Positions 18,878 to 28,473 of a stretch of DNA of 64,000 nucleotides are shown here, piece by piece. The notes below the pieces were generated by a model. It had not been told where the DNA came from, made no database searches, and saw only the letters and a list, made by a program, of their open reading frames with translations. The translations under genes were made by a program, and so were the position numbers. This DNA comes from Klugiella xanthotipulae. GTDB taxonomy: Bacteria > Actinomycetota > Actinomycetes > Actinomycetales > Microbacteriaceae. The number at the start of each line of letters is the position of its first letter. Position 1 is the stretch's first letter. Location of the stretch: NCBI RefSeq assembly GCF_006716695.1, contig NZ_VFPN01000002.1, forward strand, positions 682,001 through 746,000, in the 5' to 3' direction.

Positions 18878-19716
18878 TCTTCAGACTCCTGGCTTGCGCG
18901 CGCTGTACCCCGTGAAGTTGTCGCAGCAGGAAGCGCAGCGAGGTGGGGCCGCATCGCTTCCAGGAGCCCCCGCGCAACATCCTCTGGCACAGCATGTTGC
19001 AGGTAGTTGGCGAGGATTCGCGAGCTGAGCGTCGGGTCGGCTGAGATCCGGCGTGCGATAGAGTCCAGATCGAGCCCTGCGGCCTCAAGGAGATACTCCA
19101 ACACGGCATTACCGTCGCCGCGCTTGAAGCCGTTTCGCCCGGCAAGCGGACTGAACAGTTCTCGCAGACGATCACGGTCCAGCGACCGCTTCTTTACCGC
19201 CGAACCCAGCGCATCAGCGACAAGGCTCAGCTCCCCCAGGTCGTCAAGAAGATCAGCCAGGGTACGCTCCAACGTCATCACCGGAAGCCCCTCAACCAGG
19301 GTGACGTCGCGGTCTTCAAGGAGGCGCTGCCGGTAGCGAATCTCAGAGCGCTGAGTTTGACGACGCTGAGCAGCCACGAACTCATGACGGTTTGCCCACA
19401 GATCTCCGACACCGTGAAGCAGCGCCGCCGAAGCGCTCGCCACCACGACCCCATCCACCAGATCACCCAGCCGCTCTTCAGCCAGAAGCTGAGGCTCGGT
19501 ACTGAGCCAAGCAGCACGAAGATCTTCAAACTCATCACTCGGAGCACCGGCATCCCGATACACACCATGCGCGAGCCGCTCCAGATGCCCCGCCTCCGCC
19601 AGGCGAGACAACGCGAGGCGGGTAACCCCGAGCATGTTGGCTTGCGCCGCGGTCACCATTCCCCACTGCGAGGCGGTGACGTCAGCGATCTCTCGAAGTG
19701 CGCCAATCAGTTTCAT
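18874..19716 (-). CDS. AbiEi-like antitoxin / transcriptional repressor
   Basis: A 280-residue partner of AbiEii. The N-terminal winged-helix AbiEi_4-like domain is VTASQWGMVTAAQANMLGV and LSRLAEAGHLERLAHGVYRD; a middle domain has SASAALLHGVGDLW and LPVMTLERTLADLLDD. AbiEi proteins neutralise AbiEii and repress their own promoter by binding inverted repeats. ATG 19716 was chosen because a near-consensus promoter ends six bases before it (leaderless), whereas upstream in-frame codons lack coding character. It is translationally coupled to the toxin gene. Confidence 0.85.
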   Translation of the reverse strand: MKLIGALREIADVTASQWGMVTAAQANMLGVTRLALSRLAEAGHLERLAHGVYRDAGAPSDEFEDLRAAWLSTEPQLLAEERLGDLVDGVVVASASAALLHGVGDLWANRHEFVAAQRRQTQRSEIRYRQRLLEDRDVTLVEGLPVMTLERTLADLLDDLGELSLVADALGSAVKKRSLDRDRLRELFSPLAGRNGFKRGDGNAVLEYLLEAAGLDLDSIARRISADPTLSSRILANYLQHAVPEDVARGLLEAMRPHLAALPAATTSRGTARASQESED

Positions 19717-19722
19717 ACTTGT

Positions 19723-19751
19723 ATTGTATACAAATATAGGAAACAATCCAA
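19723..19751 (-). promoter_or_regulatory. Promoter and candidate operator of the AbiE-like operon
   Basis: On the minus strand TTGGAT (19746-19751) and TACAAT (19723-19728) are separated by exactly 17 bp; six bases later comes the ATG, so the transcript should be leaderless. A perfect 10-bp palindrome, TTGTATACAA (19724-19733), covers the -10 and is a natural site for AbiEi autorepression. Confidence 0.7.
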
Positions 19752-20000
19752 GCATTATATCCACCACAAGGATTCGCGCCCAAAACACGCTACTCGGAAG
19801 TGAAGCGCTAATGCACGTCGAGACCCACACCAGGCACAACCTCTGTCAGTAATGGCAGGCCGCCGAGTCCGCAGAAGAACACGCGCCCAGGACTGTCACC
19901 GATGTCCTGAGACATCACATCCTTGTATAAAGATCGGAACAAAACCCGGGCCAAACCGATTACCCTGGCGATTCATACCAGGTTTGAGCATCATTGACGA
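19752..20000. other. Intergenic region, possible IS remnant
   Basis: No gene seen between the AbiE-like promoter and the nrdF terminator. A short inverted repeat GATGTCctgaGACATC (19902-19917) with flanking GACTGTCACC resembles sequence often seen beside IS481-type elements in actinobacteria, from memory only. It may mark an old insertion near the acquired AbiE pair. Confidence 0.35.
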
Positions 20001-20048
20001 TTGAAGGCCATTTCCTCATGCATATGCATGAGGAAATGGCCTTCAATA
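20001..20048. terminator. 48-bp perfect palindrome downstream of nrdF
   Basis: Two 24-base arms with no spacer; the centre is TGCATATGCA and both outer ends carry ATTGAAGGCC or its complement. As RNA this makes a stem of roughly 22 bp with a minimal loop. It starts 17 bp after the nrdF stop, so it most likely ends nrdHIEF transcription, although no T-run follows. Confidence 0.7.
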
Positions 20049-20064
20049 AGCGGGAATAGTAGCC

Positions 20065-21081
<1,017 letters not shown>

Positions 21082-21107
21082 TCAAAACCGGGGGATGCGG
21101 CCGCACG

Positions 21108-23213
21108 CTACAGCATGCAGCTCACGCAGCCCTCAACCTCGGTGCCCTCCAGCGCCAACTGGCGCAGGCGGATGTAGTAGATGGTCTTGATACCCTTGCG
21201 CCACGCGTAGATCTGCGCCTTGTTGATGTCGCGCGTGGTGGCGGTGTCCTTGAAGAACAGCGTGAGCGAGAGGCCCTGGTCGACGTGCTGGGTGGCCGCC
21301 GCATAGGTGTCGATGACCTTCTCAGCCCCAATCTCGTAGGCATCCTGGTAGTACTCCAGGTTGTCGTTGGTCATGAACGGCGCGGGGTAGTAGACCCGGC
21401 CAATCTTGCCCTCCTTACGGATCTCAATCTTCGACGCCACCGGGTGAATCGAGGAGGTGGAGTAGTTGATGTAGGAGATCGACCCCGTGGGCGGCACAGC
21501 CTGCAGGTTCTGGTTGTAGATTCCGTGCTCCTGGATGCTCGCCTTCAGCGCGCTCCAATCCTCCTGGGTGGGGATGTGCACACCACTCGTCTCAAACAGC
21601 TCCGCCACGCGGGCGGTGGCCGGCACCCACTGCTGATCCGTGTACTTATCGAAGTACTCACCCGAGGCGTAGGTGGAATCCTCAAAGCCCACGAACGTCT
21701 CGCCGCGCTCAATCGCGATGAGGTTGGAGGCGCGCAGGGCGTGGTACACCACCGTGTAGAAGTAGATATTCGTGAAATCGATGCCCTCATCGGAGCCGTA
21801 GAAGATTCGCTCGCGGGCCAGATAGCCGTGCAGATTCATCTGACCGAGGCCAATCGCGTGTGACATATCGTTACCGTTCTCGATTGACGGCACCGAACTG
21901 ATGTGGCTCATATTACTCACGGCGGTCAGGCCACGAATGGCCGTCTCGACCGTCTGGCCCAGGTTGTCGCCATCCATTGCGGCCGCGATATTCATCGAGC
22001 CCAGGTTGCACGAGATGTCTTTGCCGATCACGTCGTAGCCGAGGTCGGCCGTGTACGTGGTGGGCGTGTTCACCTGGAGGATCTCCGAGCAGAGATTGGA
22101 CATGTTCACCCGCCCCTTGATGGGGTTGGCTCGGTTCACGGTGTCTTCGTACATGATGTACGGATAGCCCGACTCGAACTGGATCTCGGCGAGCGTCTGA
22201 AAGAACTCCCGCGCGTTGATTTTGGTCTTGTGGATGCGCGCATCATCCACCATCTCCCGGTACTTCTCGGTAACCGAGATGTCCGAGAACGGTAGCCCGT
22301 AGACTCGCTCCACATCGTAGGGCGAGAAGAGGTACATATCTTCATCGTTCTTGGCCAGCTCAAAAGCGATATCGGGCACCACAACACCCAGCGAGAGCGT
22401 CTTAATGCGGATCTTCTCGTCGGCGTTCTCGCGCTTGGTATCCAGGAAGCGCATGATGTCAGGGTGGTGCGCACTCAGGTATACGGCACCGGCACCCTGA
22501 CGGGCACCCAACTGGTTGGCGTAGCTGAAGCTGTCTTCAAGCAGCTTCATGATCGGGATGATCCCGCTCGACTGGTTCTCAATCTTCTTGATCGGGGCCC
22601 CAGCCTCACGGATGTTGGTGAGGGCAAACGCCACCCCACCGCCACGTTTAGACAGCTGGAGCGCGGAGTTGATCGAGCGACCTATCGACTCCATATTGTC
22701 TTCGATGCGCAGCAAGAAACAGGAAACGAGTTCGCCGCGCTGTTTCTTTCCTGAGTTCAGGAAGGTGGGCGTCGCGGGCTGGAAACGCCCGGAGATGATC
22801 TCGTCAACGAGGTTGGTGGCCAGCTTCTCGTCGCCCTGGGCGAGCGCCAGGCCAACCATGACAACGCGATCCTCGTAACGCTCCAGGTAGCGCTTACCGT
22901 CAAACGTCTTGAGGGTGTACGAGGTGTAGAACTTAAACGCACCCAGGAAGGTGGGGAAGCGGAACTTCTTTGCGTAGGCCCGGTCGTACAGCGACGAGAT
23001 GAACTCGAAGGAGTACTGGTCAAGCACGGCCTTCTCGTAGTACTCGTTCTCGATCAGGTACTCCAGCTTCTCGGCCAGCGAGTGAAAGAAGACGGTGTTC
23101 TGGTTGACATGCTGGAGGAAAAATTGGCGCGCGGCCTCACGATCTTTCTCGAACTGGATCTCCCCATTCGGGCCGTAGAGGTTGAGCATCGCGTTGAGCG
23201 AGTGGTAATCCAT
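21108..23213 (-). CDS. nrdE: Ribonucleotide reductase class Ib, alpha subunit
   Basis: A 701-residue catalytic subunit. Key blocks are [19 protein letters not shown] (first active-site Cys), NLCSEI (radical-chain Cys-Glu), [25 protein letters not shown] and the C-terminal redox pair CVSCML that is reduced by NrdH. It lacks the ATP-cone, as class Ib enzymes do. The start at ATG 23213 gives [14 protein letters not shown]; a TTG 36 bases upstream, overlapping the end of nrdI, is the alternative, so translational coupling to nrdI is possible. Confidence 0.97.
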   Translation of the reverse strand: MDYHSLNAMLNLYGPNGEIQFEKDREAARQFFLQHVNQNTVFFHSLAEKLEYLIENEYYEKAVLDQYSFEFISSLYDRAYAKKFRFPTFLGAFKFYTSYTLKTFDGKRYLERYEDRVVMVGLALAQGDEKLATNLVDEIISGRFQPATPTFLNSGKKQRGELVSCFLLRIEDNMESIGRSINSALQLSKRGGGVAFALTNIREAGAPIKKIENQSSGIIPIMKLLEDSFSYANQLGARQGAGAVYLSAHHPDIMRFLDTKRENADEKIRIKTLSLGVVVPDIAFELAKNDEDMYLFSPYDVERVYGLPFSDISVTEKYREMVDDARIHKTKINAREFFQTLAEIQFESGYPYIMYEDTVNRANPIKGRVNMSNLCSEILQVNTPTTYTADLGYDVIGKDISCNLGSMNIAAAMDGDNLGQTVETAIRGLTAVSNMSHISSVPSIENGNDMSHAIGLGQMNLHGYLARERIFYGSDEGIDFTNIYFYTVVYHALRASNLIAIERGETFVGFEDSTYASGEYFDKYTDQQWVPATARVAELFETSGVHIPTQEDWSALKASIQEHGIYNQNLQAVPPTGSISYINYSTSSIHPVASKIEIRKEGKIGRVYYPAPFMTNDNLEYYQDAYEIGAEKVIDTYAAATQHVDQGLSLTLFFKDTATTRDINKAQIYAWRKGIKTIYYIRLRQLALEGTEVEGCVSCML

Positions 23214-23236
23214 CTGCCCGCTCTGCGGGGCATCGA

Positions 23237-23638
23237 TTACTGTTGCATCCAAAATTGTTCCAATCCATTGTGAACGATCTCTACGTCGTCCGGTGTTCCA
23301 AAAACTTCGAAGCGGTACATGTGGGGTACCGCGCATTTTCTGCTGATGATGTCTCCAGCCAAACAGTAGGCCTCACCAAAGTTGGTGTTACCCGCGCCAA
23401 TCACCCCCCGGATCAGGGCGCGGTTCCCCACATCGTTCAGAAAACGGATGACCTGCTTCGGCACGGCAGCCTTGGAGGGGCCGCCACCGTAGGTGGGGAC
23501 GATCAGTACGTAGGGTTCCACCATCTGCAGAGGCTCGTCCCGCGGGTACAGGGGGATGCGATCGGCCGCTACGCCGAGCTTGCCGACAAACCGGCGAGTG
23601 TTACCCGAGACACTCGAAAAGTAGACCAGGTTGCTCAC
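23237..23638 (-). CDS. nrdI: Flavodoxin-like activator of class Ib RNR
   Basis: A 133-residue flavodoxin-fold protein that generates the oxidant for assembling the Mn2-tyrosyl radical in NrdF. FMN loop: [13 protein letters not shown]; further flavin contacts in VPTYGGG and [15 protein letters not shown]. It sits between nrdH and nrdE, the standard order, 17 bp after the nrdH stop. Length and start are typical. Confidence 0.96.
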   Translation of the reverse strand: MSNLVYFSSVSGNTRRFVGKLGVAADRIPLYPRDEPLQMVEPYVLIVPTYGGGPSKAAVPKQVIRFLNDVGNRALIRGVIGAGNTNFGEAYCLAGDIISRKCAVPHMYRFEVFGTPDDVEIVHNGLEQFWMQQ

Positions 23639-23655
23639 GGTTCATCAACCGCGCA

Positions 23656-23889
23656 CTACACGAGGCGACCGGCGAGTTCGTCGATCTTGTCCGGGCGGAA
23701 GCCGGACCAGTGCTCATCATCGGCGACAACAACGGGAGCCTGTAGATAGCCCAGCTCCTTGACCGTTTCAAGCGCCTTCTCGTCCACGGAGAGATCGAGG
23801 ATTTCGTAGTCGATGCCCTTGCTATCGAGGGCACGGTACGTCGCGGTGCACTGCACGCACGACGGCTTGGTATAAACAGTAATCGCCAT
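23656..23889 (-). CDS. nrdH: Glutaredoxin-like electron donor NrdH
   Basis: A 77-residue redoxin with active site CVQC and the NrdH-specific C-terminal motif WSGFRPDKIDEL. It accepts electrons from thioredoxin reductase and reduces the NrdE C-terminal disulfide. The ATG has AGGGG six bases upstream. It is the first gene of the operon; regulatory boxes begin about 120 bp upstream. Confidence 0.96.
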   Translation of the reverse strand: MAITVYTKPSCVQCTATYRALDSKGIDYEILDLSVDEKALETVKELGYLQAPVVVADDEHWSGFRPDKIDELAGRLV

Positions 23890-24009
23890 GATGACCCCTT
23901 AAAAAGTGTGTTGAGAGTAAGCCAAAATACCGAGGATAATCCCGCCCCCCGTTGGAACCGAATCTCTCTCAGATTCTACGATATGCCGTACCACCGACAT
24001 CGTCCTTCA

Positions 24010-24057
24010 ATACTACATATAGGTTCCAGCAAAGGGAACGACCACTAGATGATGTAG
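24010..24057 (-). promoter_or_regulatory. Pair of NrdR boxes
   Basis: Two 16-bp sites match the NrdR box consensus acaCwAtATaTwGtgt: box 1 at 24010-24025 (core CTACATATAG) and box 2 at 24042-24057 (core CTAGATGATGTAG). They start 32 bp apart, three helical turns, which is the usual spacing for NrdR pairs upstream of ribonucleotide reductase operons. Confidence 0.75.
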
Positions 24058-24071
24058 TTACATCTCTGTAG

Positions 24072-24113
24072 TTTTCCACCTGTTATCCACGAGTTATCCA
24101 CCAGTTATGAACA
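24072..24113 (+). promoter_or_regulatory. Array of four DnaA-like boxes at 11-bp spacing
   Basis: Nonamers TTTTCCACC (24072), TTATCCACG (24083), TTATCCACC (24094) and TTATGAACA (24105) are in the same orientation and exactly 11 bp apart. The consensus is TTATCCACA. A fifth, CTATCCACA, lies at 24160-24168. The array lies 15 bp beyond the NrdR boxes, so it may couple nrd expression to replication initiation. Confidence 0.65.
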
Positions 24114-24254
24114 GGTCGCGACCTGTCAAAACGGCATCAAATCAACGCAGTTTTCAGAACTATCCACAGGCTCCCCCGGGAAGAAGAATTTGCAACCTGT
24201 TTGATGACCCGGCGTGTCGCCACCACCACCCTTCGTGGTGCCGCGAGGGCACTA

Positions 24255-24270
24255 CCACTACATGTAGTAG
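24255..24270. promoter_or_regulatory. Third NrdR-like palindrome
   Basis: Contains the perfect 12-bp palindrome ACTACATGTAGT and matches most fixed positions of the NrdR consensus, but is alone and about 200 bp from the pair. It could be an auxiliary site or chance. Confidence 0.4.
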
Positions 24271-24480
24271 ATAGCCGTATTGAGCGTCCGGCGAGCCGCC
24301 GCCAACACCCCCAACCAGACGCGCAACAGTGGCCGAATGCGCGCGAGTGGCACACGGATATCCCCCGTGCACACCGTATTTTCGGGAAAAATTACCGGGC
24401 ACGGTGGGAGGAATTGCGGGGCACGGCGAGTACACACTGCACACAAACCCGGTGGAACCCACCCCTCACTCGTGGAATAC

Positions 24481-24499
24481 TTAGGTTATGCTCACCTCT
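24481..24499 (+). promoter_or_regulatory. DtxR/IdeR-like iron box over the siderophore-gene start
   Basis: TTAGGTTATGCTCACCTCT matches 15 of 19 positions of the IdeR/DmdR consensus TTAGGTTAGGCTAACCTAA. It covers the start codon of the following gene and adjoins a possible -10, AATACT, six bases before the ATG. Iron-bound repressor here would block a leaderless transcript. Confidence 0.75.
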
Positions 24500-25492
24500 C
24501 CCGCTCCGCTCCGCGTGGAGCGCGACGACCGCCCGGCCTACCGCCCCTTCCCGGTGACGGTAGCCCGCGTCACCGAGCTGAGCCCCCACTTTGTCCGGGT
24601 AACCCTGACCGACCCGGGGCTGGCCACCTTTGGTCGTGACGGGCTCGACCAGCGCATCAAAATCTTCTTTCCCCTCCCCGACGGGTCGATCAGCGACCTC
24701 GGCGAGGACACCTCAGAGACCCGGCCCGCGGGCGATTGGTACGGCCGCTGGCGCGCCCTGCCACCCGAGCGGCAGAGCCCCTTCCGCACCTACACCGTGC
24801 GGGCGATCCGCCCCGACGAGCGCGAACTGGACGTGGACTTTGTCCGGCATCCCGCCGACGAGACTCCCGCCGACGCCCCCGCCGCACGCTGGCTCACTAC
24901 GGCAGCCCCCGGTAATCGGCTGACGGTCGCGGGGCCGGATGCCCGCAGCCTCCACTCGCGCACCGGCATCGACTGGAAGCCGGGGAACGCCCGGCAGCTC
25001 CTCCTCGTGGGGGACGAGACGGCGGCACCGGCCATCCTGAGCATCCTCGAGTCGCTGCCACCTGGCCGCGAGGCGCACGCGATGATTGAGGTCCCCCACG
25101 AGGCGGATGCCGCGGCCCTGGCCACCGACTACCGCCCCGGTATCACCGTTAGCTGGCTGGCCCGAGCGGGCCAGGAGAACCCGGCTGGTGATATCCCGCC
25201 GCACGGCGACCTCCTCGACGCGGCCGTCACCCGCTGGCTCGACGCGCACCCCGAACTGATCGCCGAAGCGGCCGCGCCGCGCCGCCAGCGGCTCGACGAT
25301 ATTAACGTGGATATTGAGACGCTCTGGGACTCCCCCGCCCCGGCAGGCGGCAACTTCTACGCCTGGATCGCGGGCGAATCTGCCGTGGTCAAAAAACTGC
25401 GCCGCCAACTGGTCACCGAGCGCGGCGTTGACCGCGGGCGCGTGGCCTTCATGGGATATTGGCGGCGAGGCCAGGCAGAGAAGCAGGGATGA
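24488..25492 (+). CDS. Siderophore-interacting protein (ferric-siderophore reductase)
   Basis: A 334-residue FAD-binding siderophore-interacting protein of the ViuB type, which releases iron from imported ferric siderophores in the cytoplasm. Motifs: N-terminal FAD barrel with FRTYTVRAIRP (R-x-Y-T/S) and DVDFVRH, the NAD(P)-like domain LLLVGDETAAPAI, and the C-terminal FYAWIAGESAVVKKLRRQL with GVDRGRVAFMGYWRRG. It overlaps the first permease gene (ATGA), so the four import genes follow in one operon. Iron control is indicated by the box at its start. Confidence 0.94.
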   Translation: MLTSPAPLRVERDDRPAYRPFPVTVARVTELSPHFVRVTLTDPGLATFGRDGLDQRIKIFFPLPDGSISDLGEDTSETRPAGDWYGRWRALPPERQSPFRTYTVRAIRPDERELDVDFVRHPADETPADAPAARWLTTAAPGNRLTVAGPDARSLHSRTGIDWKPGNARQLLLVGDETAAPAILSILESLPPGREAHAMIEVPHEADAAALATDYRPGITVSWLARAGQENPAGDIPPHGDLLDAAVTRWLDAHPELIAEAAAPRRQRLDDINVDIETLWDSPAPAGGNFYAWIAGESAVVKKLRRQLVTERGVDRGRVAFMGYWRRGQAEKQG

Positions 25493-26532
25493 GCACCACC
25501 GCCCCGGCGACCGCCGCAACGGCTACCCGCCACCGGCCCGCCCCCCGCTGGCTGTGGCTGATCGCCGCCTACGCCGCACTCGCGGTCGCGGTGCTGCTGA
25601 GCCTCGCGCTCGGCGCGCGGGACATCCCCTTCGGCACGGTCCTCGACGCGCTCCTACACCCCCACCCCACCACAACAGATCACACGGTGGTGCTCGACCT
25701 GCGCCTGCCGCGCACCCTCATCGGGGTGCTCGCCGGGGCGGCACTCGCGGTCGCGGGCACGCTCATGCAGGGTCTCACCCGCAACCCACTCGCCGACCCG
25801 GGTCTGCTCGGCATTAACGCCGGTGCCTCGCTGTGTGTGCTGATTGCAATCAGCGTGTTCGGCATCACCCAACCGGCAGGGTTTGTGTGGTTCGCTTTCA
25901 CGGGGGCCGCGCTCGCCGCCGTGGTTGTCTACGCGGTGGGTTCGCTCGGCCGCGGCGGGGCAACCCCGCTCACCCTGGCGCTGGCCGGTGCGGCGCTCAC
26001 GGCCGGCCTCACCTCACTCATCATGCTCGTGCTCCTGACCGACCTGGGCACCTTCGACTCGTATCGTTTCTGGTCCGTCGGCTCGCTGAGCGGACGCGAC
26101 CTCACGACGGCCGCCACGCTCCTACCGTTTATTCTGGCGGGTATCCTGCTCGCGCTCACCACGGGCCGGATGCTCAACACGCTCAGCCTGGGCGACGACA
26201 TTGCGCGCGGGCTTGGCCAAAACGTGACCCTCACGCGCGTGCTCGTGGCCACGGCGGTTGTTCTACTGTGCGGGTCGGCGACCGCCCTGGCCGGGCCCAT
26301 CGTGTTTGTGGGGCTCGTGGTGCCGCACATCATCCGTCCGCTCAGTGGCCCCGATCACCGTTGGCTGATTGCCTACTCCCTGCCGCTCGGCCCCGTGCTG
26401 CTGCTGGCCGCGGATATCCTGGGCCGCGTGATCGCCCGCCCCGGCGAGATCGAGGCCGGTCTCGTCGTCGCGTTCCTCGGTGCGCCCGTGATGATTGCGC
26501 TCCTCCAGCGGAGGAGGCTGACCTCCCTATGA
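25489..26532 (+). CDS. FecCD-family siderophore ABC permease, first subunit
   Basis: A 347-residue permease with about nine to ten TM helices. The FecCD hallmarks are LRLPRTLIGVLAGAALAVAG, QGLTRNPLADPGLLGINAGA, and the coupling segment LGDDIARGLGQNV; FVGLVVPHIIRPLSGPDHR is near the C-terminus. It pairs with the next gene to form the channel of a ferric-siderophore importer. ATGA overlaps on both sides. Confidence 0.94.
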   Translation: MSTTAPATAATATRHRPAPRWLWLIAAYAALAVAVLLSLALGARDIPFGTVLDALLHPHPTTTDHTVVLDLRLPRTLIGVLAGAALAVAGTLMQGLTRNPLADPGLLGINAGASLCVLIAISVFGITQPAGFVWFAFTGAALAAVVVYAVGSLGRGGATPLTLALAGAALTAGLTSLIMLVLLTDLGTFDSYRFWSVGSLSGRDLTTAATLLPFILAGILLALTTGRMLNTLSLGDDIARGLGQNVTLTRVLVATAVVLLCGSATALAGPIVFVGLVVPHIIRPLSGPDHRWLIAYSLPLGPVLLLAADILGRVIARPGEIEAGLVVAFLGAPVMIALLQRRRLTSL

Positions 26533-27557
26533 CCTCCGCCCACCTCATTCGCGCCGCCCGCCACCGCCGGGGCTCGCGCGAACTCCGCGTTGTCGGTATC
26601 CTGACAGCCGCGGTGCTCGCCCTGGCGGCGCTCACCCTCAGCCTGGGCGACTACGGCCTGAACCCCGCCGAGGTGCTGAACACCCTGATCGGGCGGGGCG
26701 ACACCGGCAGCGAGTTTGTCATCCTTCAATTGCGGCTCCCCGGTCTCACGCTGGCCGTGCTCGCCGGAGCCTGCCTCGCCCTCTCGGGTGCACTCTTCCA
26801 GACCCTCCTGGGCAACCCGCTCGCGAGCCCCGACATCATGGGCATCACGGGCGGGGCGAGCGTGGCCGCGGTCTACACCACGCTCATCCTGGGCCTCACG
26901 GGGGTGCTCGTCTCGGTGAGCGCCTTCATCGGAGCGGTCGTTATTGCGGGCCTCATTCTGCTGCTCTCCCGCGACCAGAACGGCACGGGTTACCGCTTTG
27001 TGCTCACGGGGGTGGGAATTGCGTTCATGTGCACGGGCGTCATCGGCTTCCTGCTCACTCGGGCACAGGCTCGGGATGCGCAGGCCGCCCTGGTCTGGGT
27101 CGTGGGCAGTATCGGCACCGCCCGCTGGCGCGACATCCTCGTACTCGCGCTCGGATTGGCCGTGCTCCTCCCCCTCATTCTGCTGCTCACCCCGCGCCTG
27201 CGCGTACTCCAGCTCGGCCACCTCAGCGCCACGGGGCTCGGCGTGCGCGTGACCGGCACCCGCACGCTGGTGCTCGTTGTCGCCGTGGCCCTGGCCGCCG
27301 TGGCCACCGCCGCGGTGGGGCCCGTCCCGTTTGTGGCGCTGTGCTCGGCACCAATCGCCCGCCGGGTGGTGGGCACGGGGGCGCTCTCCCTCGCGGCGAG
27401 CGCGGGGGTGGGTGCCGTGTTGATGCTCGTCGCCAACCTGATCGCCCAGAACATCATCCCCACCGCACACGTCCCGGTGGGCATCGTCACGGGGGCTGTT
27501 GGCGCTCCCTATCTACTGTGGCTGCTGGCCACCTCGTCCACAGGAGCCAAGGCATGA
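26529..27557 (+). CDS. FecCD-family siderophore ABC permease, second subunit
   Basis: A 342-residue partner permease. Hallmarks: LRLPGLTLAVLAGACLALSG, QTLLGNPLASPDIMGITGGA, HLSATGLGVRVTGTR and VPFVALCSAPIARRVVGTG. It lacks the usual VPHIAR form of the C-terminal motif, having a Cys-Ser-Ala-Pro variant, but is otherwise regular. ATG 26529 overlaps the stop of the first subunit; its own stop overlaps the ATPase start. Confidence 0.93.
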   Translation: MTSAHLIRAARHRRGSRELRVVGILTAAVLALAALTLSLGDYGLNPAEVLNTLIGRGDTGSEFVILQLRLPGLTLAVLAGACLALSGALFQTLLGNPLASPDIMGITGGASVAAVYTTLILGLTGVLVSVSAFIGAVVIAGLILLLSRDQNGTGYRFVLTGVGIAFMCTGVIGFLLTRAQARDAQAALVWVVGSIGTARWRDILVLALGLAVLLPLILLLTPRLRVLQLGHLSATGLGVRVTGTRTLVLVVAVALAAVATAAVGPVPFVALCSAPIARRVVGTGALSLAASAGVGAVLMLVANLIAQNIIPTAHVPVGIVTGAVGAPYLLWLLATSSTGAKA

Positions 27558-28396
27558 GTACTCCCGCCGTCCGATCCGAGCGCACGACCCCCGCCCCCGT
27601 GCTGCGCGCCGAGGGGGTGCGTGTGGGGTACGACGCGGCACCCGTCATCCCCGACCTGTCGGTTGAGATTCCCGAGGGCCGTGTGACCGTCATTGTGGGG
27701 GCCAATGCGTGCGGCAAGTCCACGCTGCTGAAGACGCTCGCCCGGCTGCTCAAGCCGCGTGCGGGGCGCGTGATGCTGGACGACCGCGATATCGCCGCGA
27801 TCCCGGGCCGGGAGCTGGCCCGGGTGGTGGGCCTGCTGCCCCAGCATCCGGAGGCCCCCGAGGGCATCACCGTGAGCGACCTGGTGGGCCGCGGACGCTA
27901 TCCACACCAGGGCTGGATGCGACGCTGGTCGGCGGAGGATGACCGGGTGGTGGCCGAGGCCCTCAGTGCGACGGAGACCGCAACGCTGGCCGACCGCTCG
28001 GTGGGGGAACTCTCGGGCGGGCAGCGGCAGCGCGTGTGGATCGCGCTCGCGCTGGCACAGGACCCGAGCATCCTGCTGCTGGACGAACCCACAACCTTTC
28101 TCGATCTCGCCCATCAGCTCGATATCCTCGACCTGCTCGACACCCTCAACCGCACGCAGGGCAGCACGATTGTGATGGTATTGCACGACCTCAACCTGGC
28201 CGCGCGCTACGCGGACCACCTGATCGTGATGGCCGGGGGGCGCATCATCGCCGAGGGCGCACCCGCGGCGGTGATCACCGCCGATACCGTGCGGGAGGCC
28301 TTTGGCCTGGACTGCCTCGTGATCGCCGACCCGGTTACCGGGTCACCGCTCGTCATCCCCCGCGGGAGATTGCGTGAGGGCCCCACCACCCCCTAG
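27554..28396 (+). CDS. Ferric-siderophore ABC transporter ATPase (FepC type)
   Basis: A 280-residue ATPase. Walker A is GANACGKST, with Ala-Cys replacing the commoner Gly or Asn-Gly pattern; the Q-loop is LLPQHPEAPEGITV, the FepC-specific GRYPHQGW follows, then the signature LSGGQRQRVWIA, Walker B ILLLDEPTTFLD and switch VLHDLNLAARYAD. It energises import by the two permeases with which it overlaps. The last gene of the operon, the binding protein, has its own upstream iron box. Confidence 0.94.
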   Translation: MSTPAVRSERTTPAPVLRAEGVRVGYDAAPVIPDLSVEIPEGRVTVIVGANACGKSTLLKTLARLLKPRAGRVMLDDRDIAAIPGRELARVVGLLPQHPEAPEGITVSDLVGRGRYPHQGWMRRWSAEDDRVVAEALSATETATLADRSVGELSGGQRQRVWIALALAQDPSILLLDEPTTFLDLAHQLDILDLLDTLNRTQGSTIVMVLHDLNLAARYADHLIVMAGGRIIAEGAPAAVITADTVREAFGLDCLVIADPVTGSPLVIPRGRLREGPTTP

Positions 28397-28400
28397 TCTA

Positions 28401-28419
28401 TTAGGCAAGGCAATCCTTA
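28401..28419 (+). promoter_or_regulatory. Second DtxR/IdeR-like iron box
   Basis: TTAGGCAAGGCAATCCTTA matches 14 of 19 positions of the IdeR consensus and is itself roughly symmetrical. It lies 55 bp upstream of the siderophore-binding protein start, suggesting that gene also has an iron-repressed promoter. Confidence 0.65.
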
Positions 28420-28473
28420 CTCGTTGCTCTTGCCGTCGAGACCTCGTCTCGGCCCCGTCTGATGGAGACCCGC

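Larger units (their letters stand above)
23890..24480. other. nrd regulatory region, about 590 bp without a gene
   Basis: This long gap separates nrdH (leftward) from the siderophore-interacting protein gene (rightward). It contains two NrdR-type boxes, a third similar palindrome, an array of DnaA-like boxes and, at its right end, a DtxR/IdeR-like box overlapping the next start. I found no reading frame with coding character and no RNA gene in it. Confidence 0.6.

Noticed and set aside
20001-20048. The long palindrome considered as a phage attachment or IS end
   Set aside because: No flanking duplication, integrase or second copy is in the window; its place right after nrdF fits a terminator better.
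23813-23889. Short frames overlapping nrdH in other phases
   Set aside because: NrdH has the CVQC active site and conserved end; the others have no coding signals.
24072-24113. DnaA-box array considered as the chromosomal origin
   Set aside because: No dnaA, dnaN or AT-rich unwinding element is nearby; the location fits a promoter or titration site.
25833-26528. Longer start for the second siderophore permease, giving 574 residues
   Set aside because: The upstream 230 codons are the out-of-frame shadow of the first permease; ATG 26529 gives the normal FecCD length.
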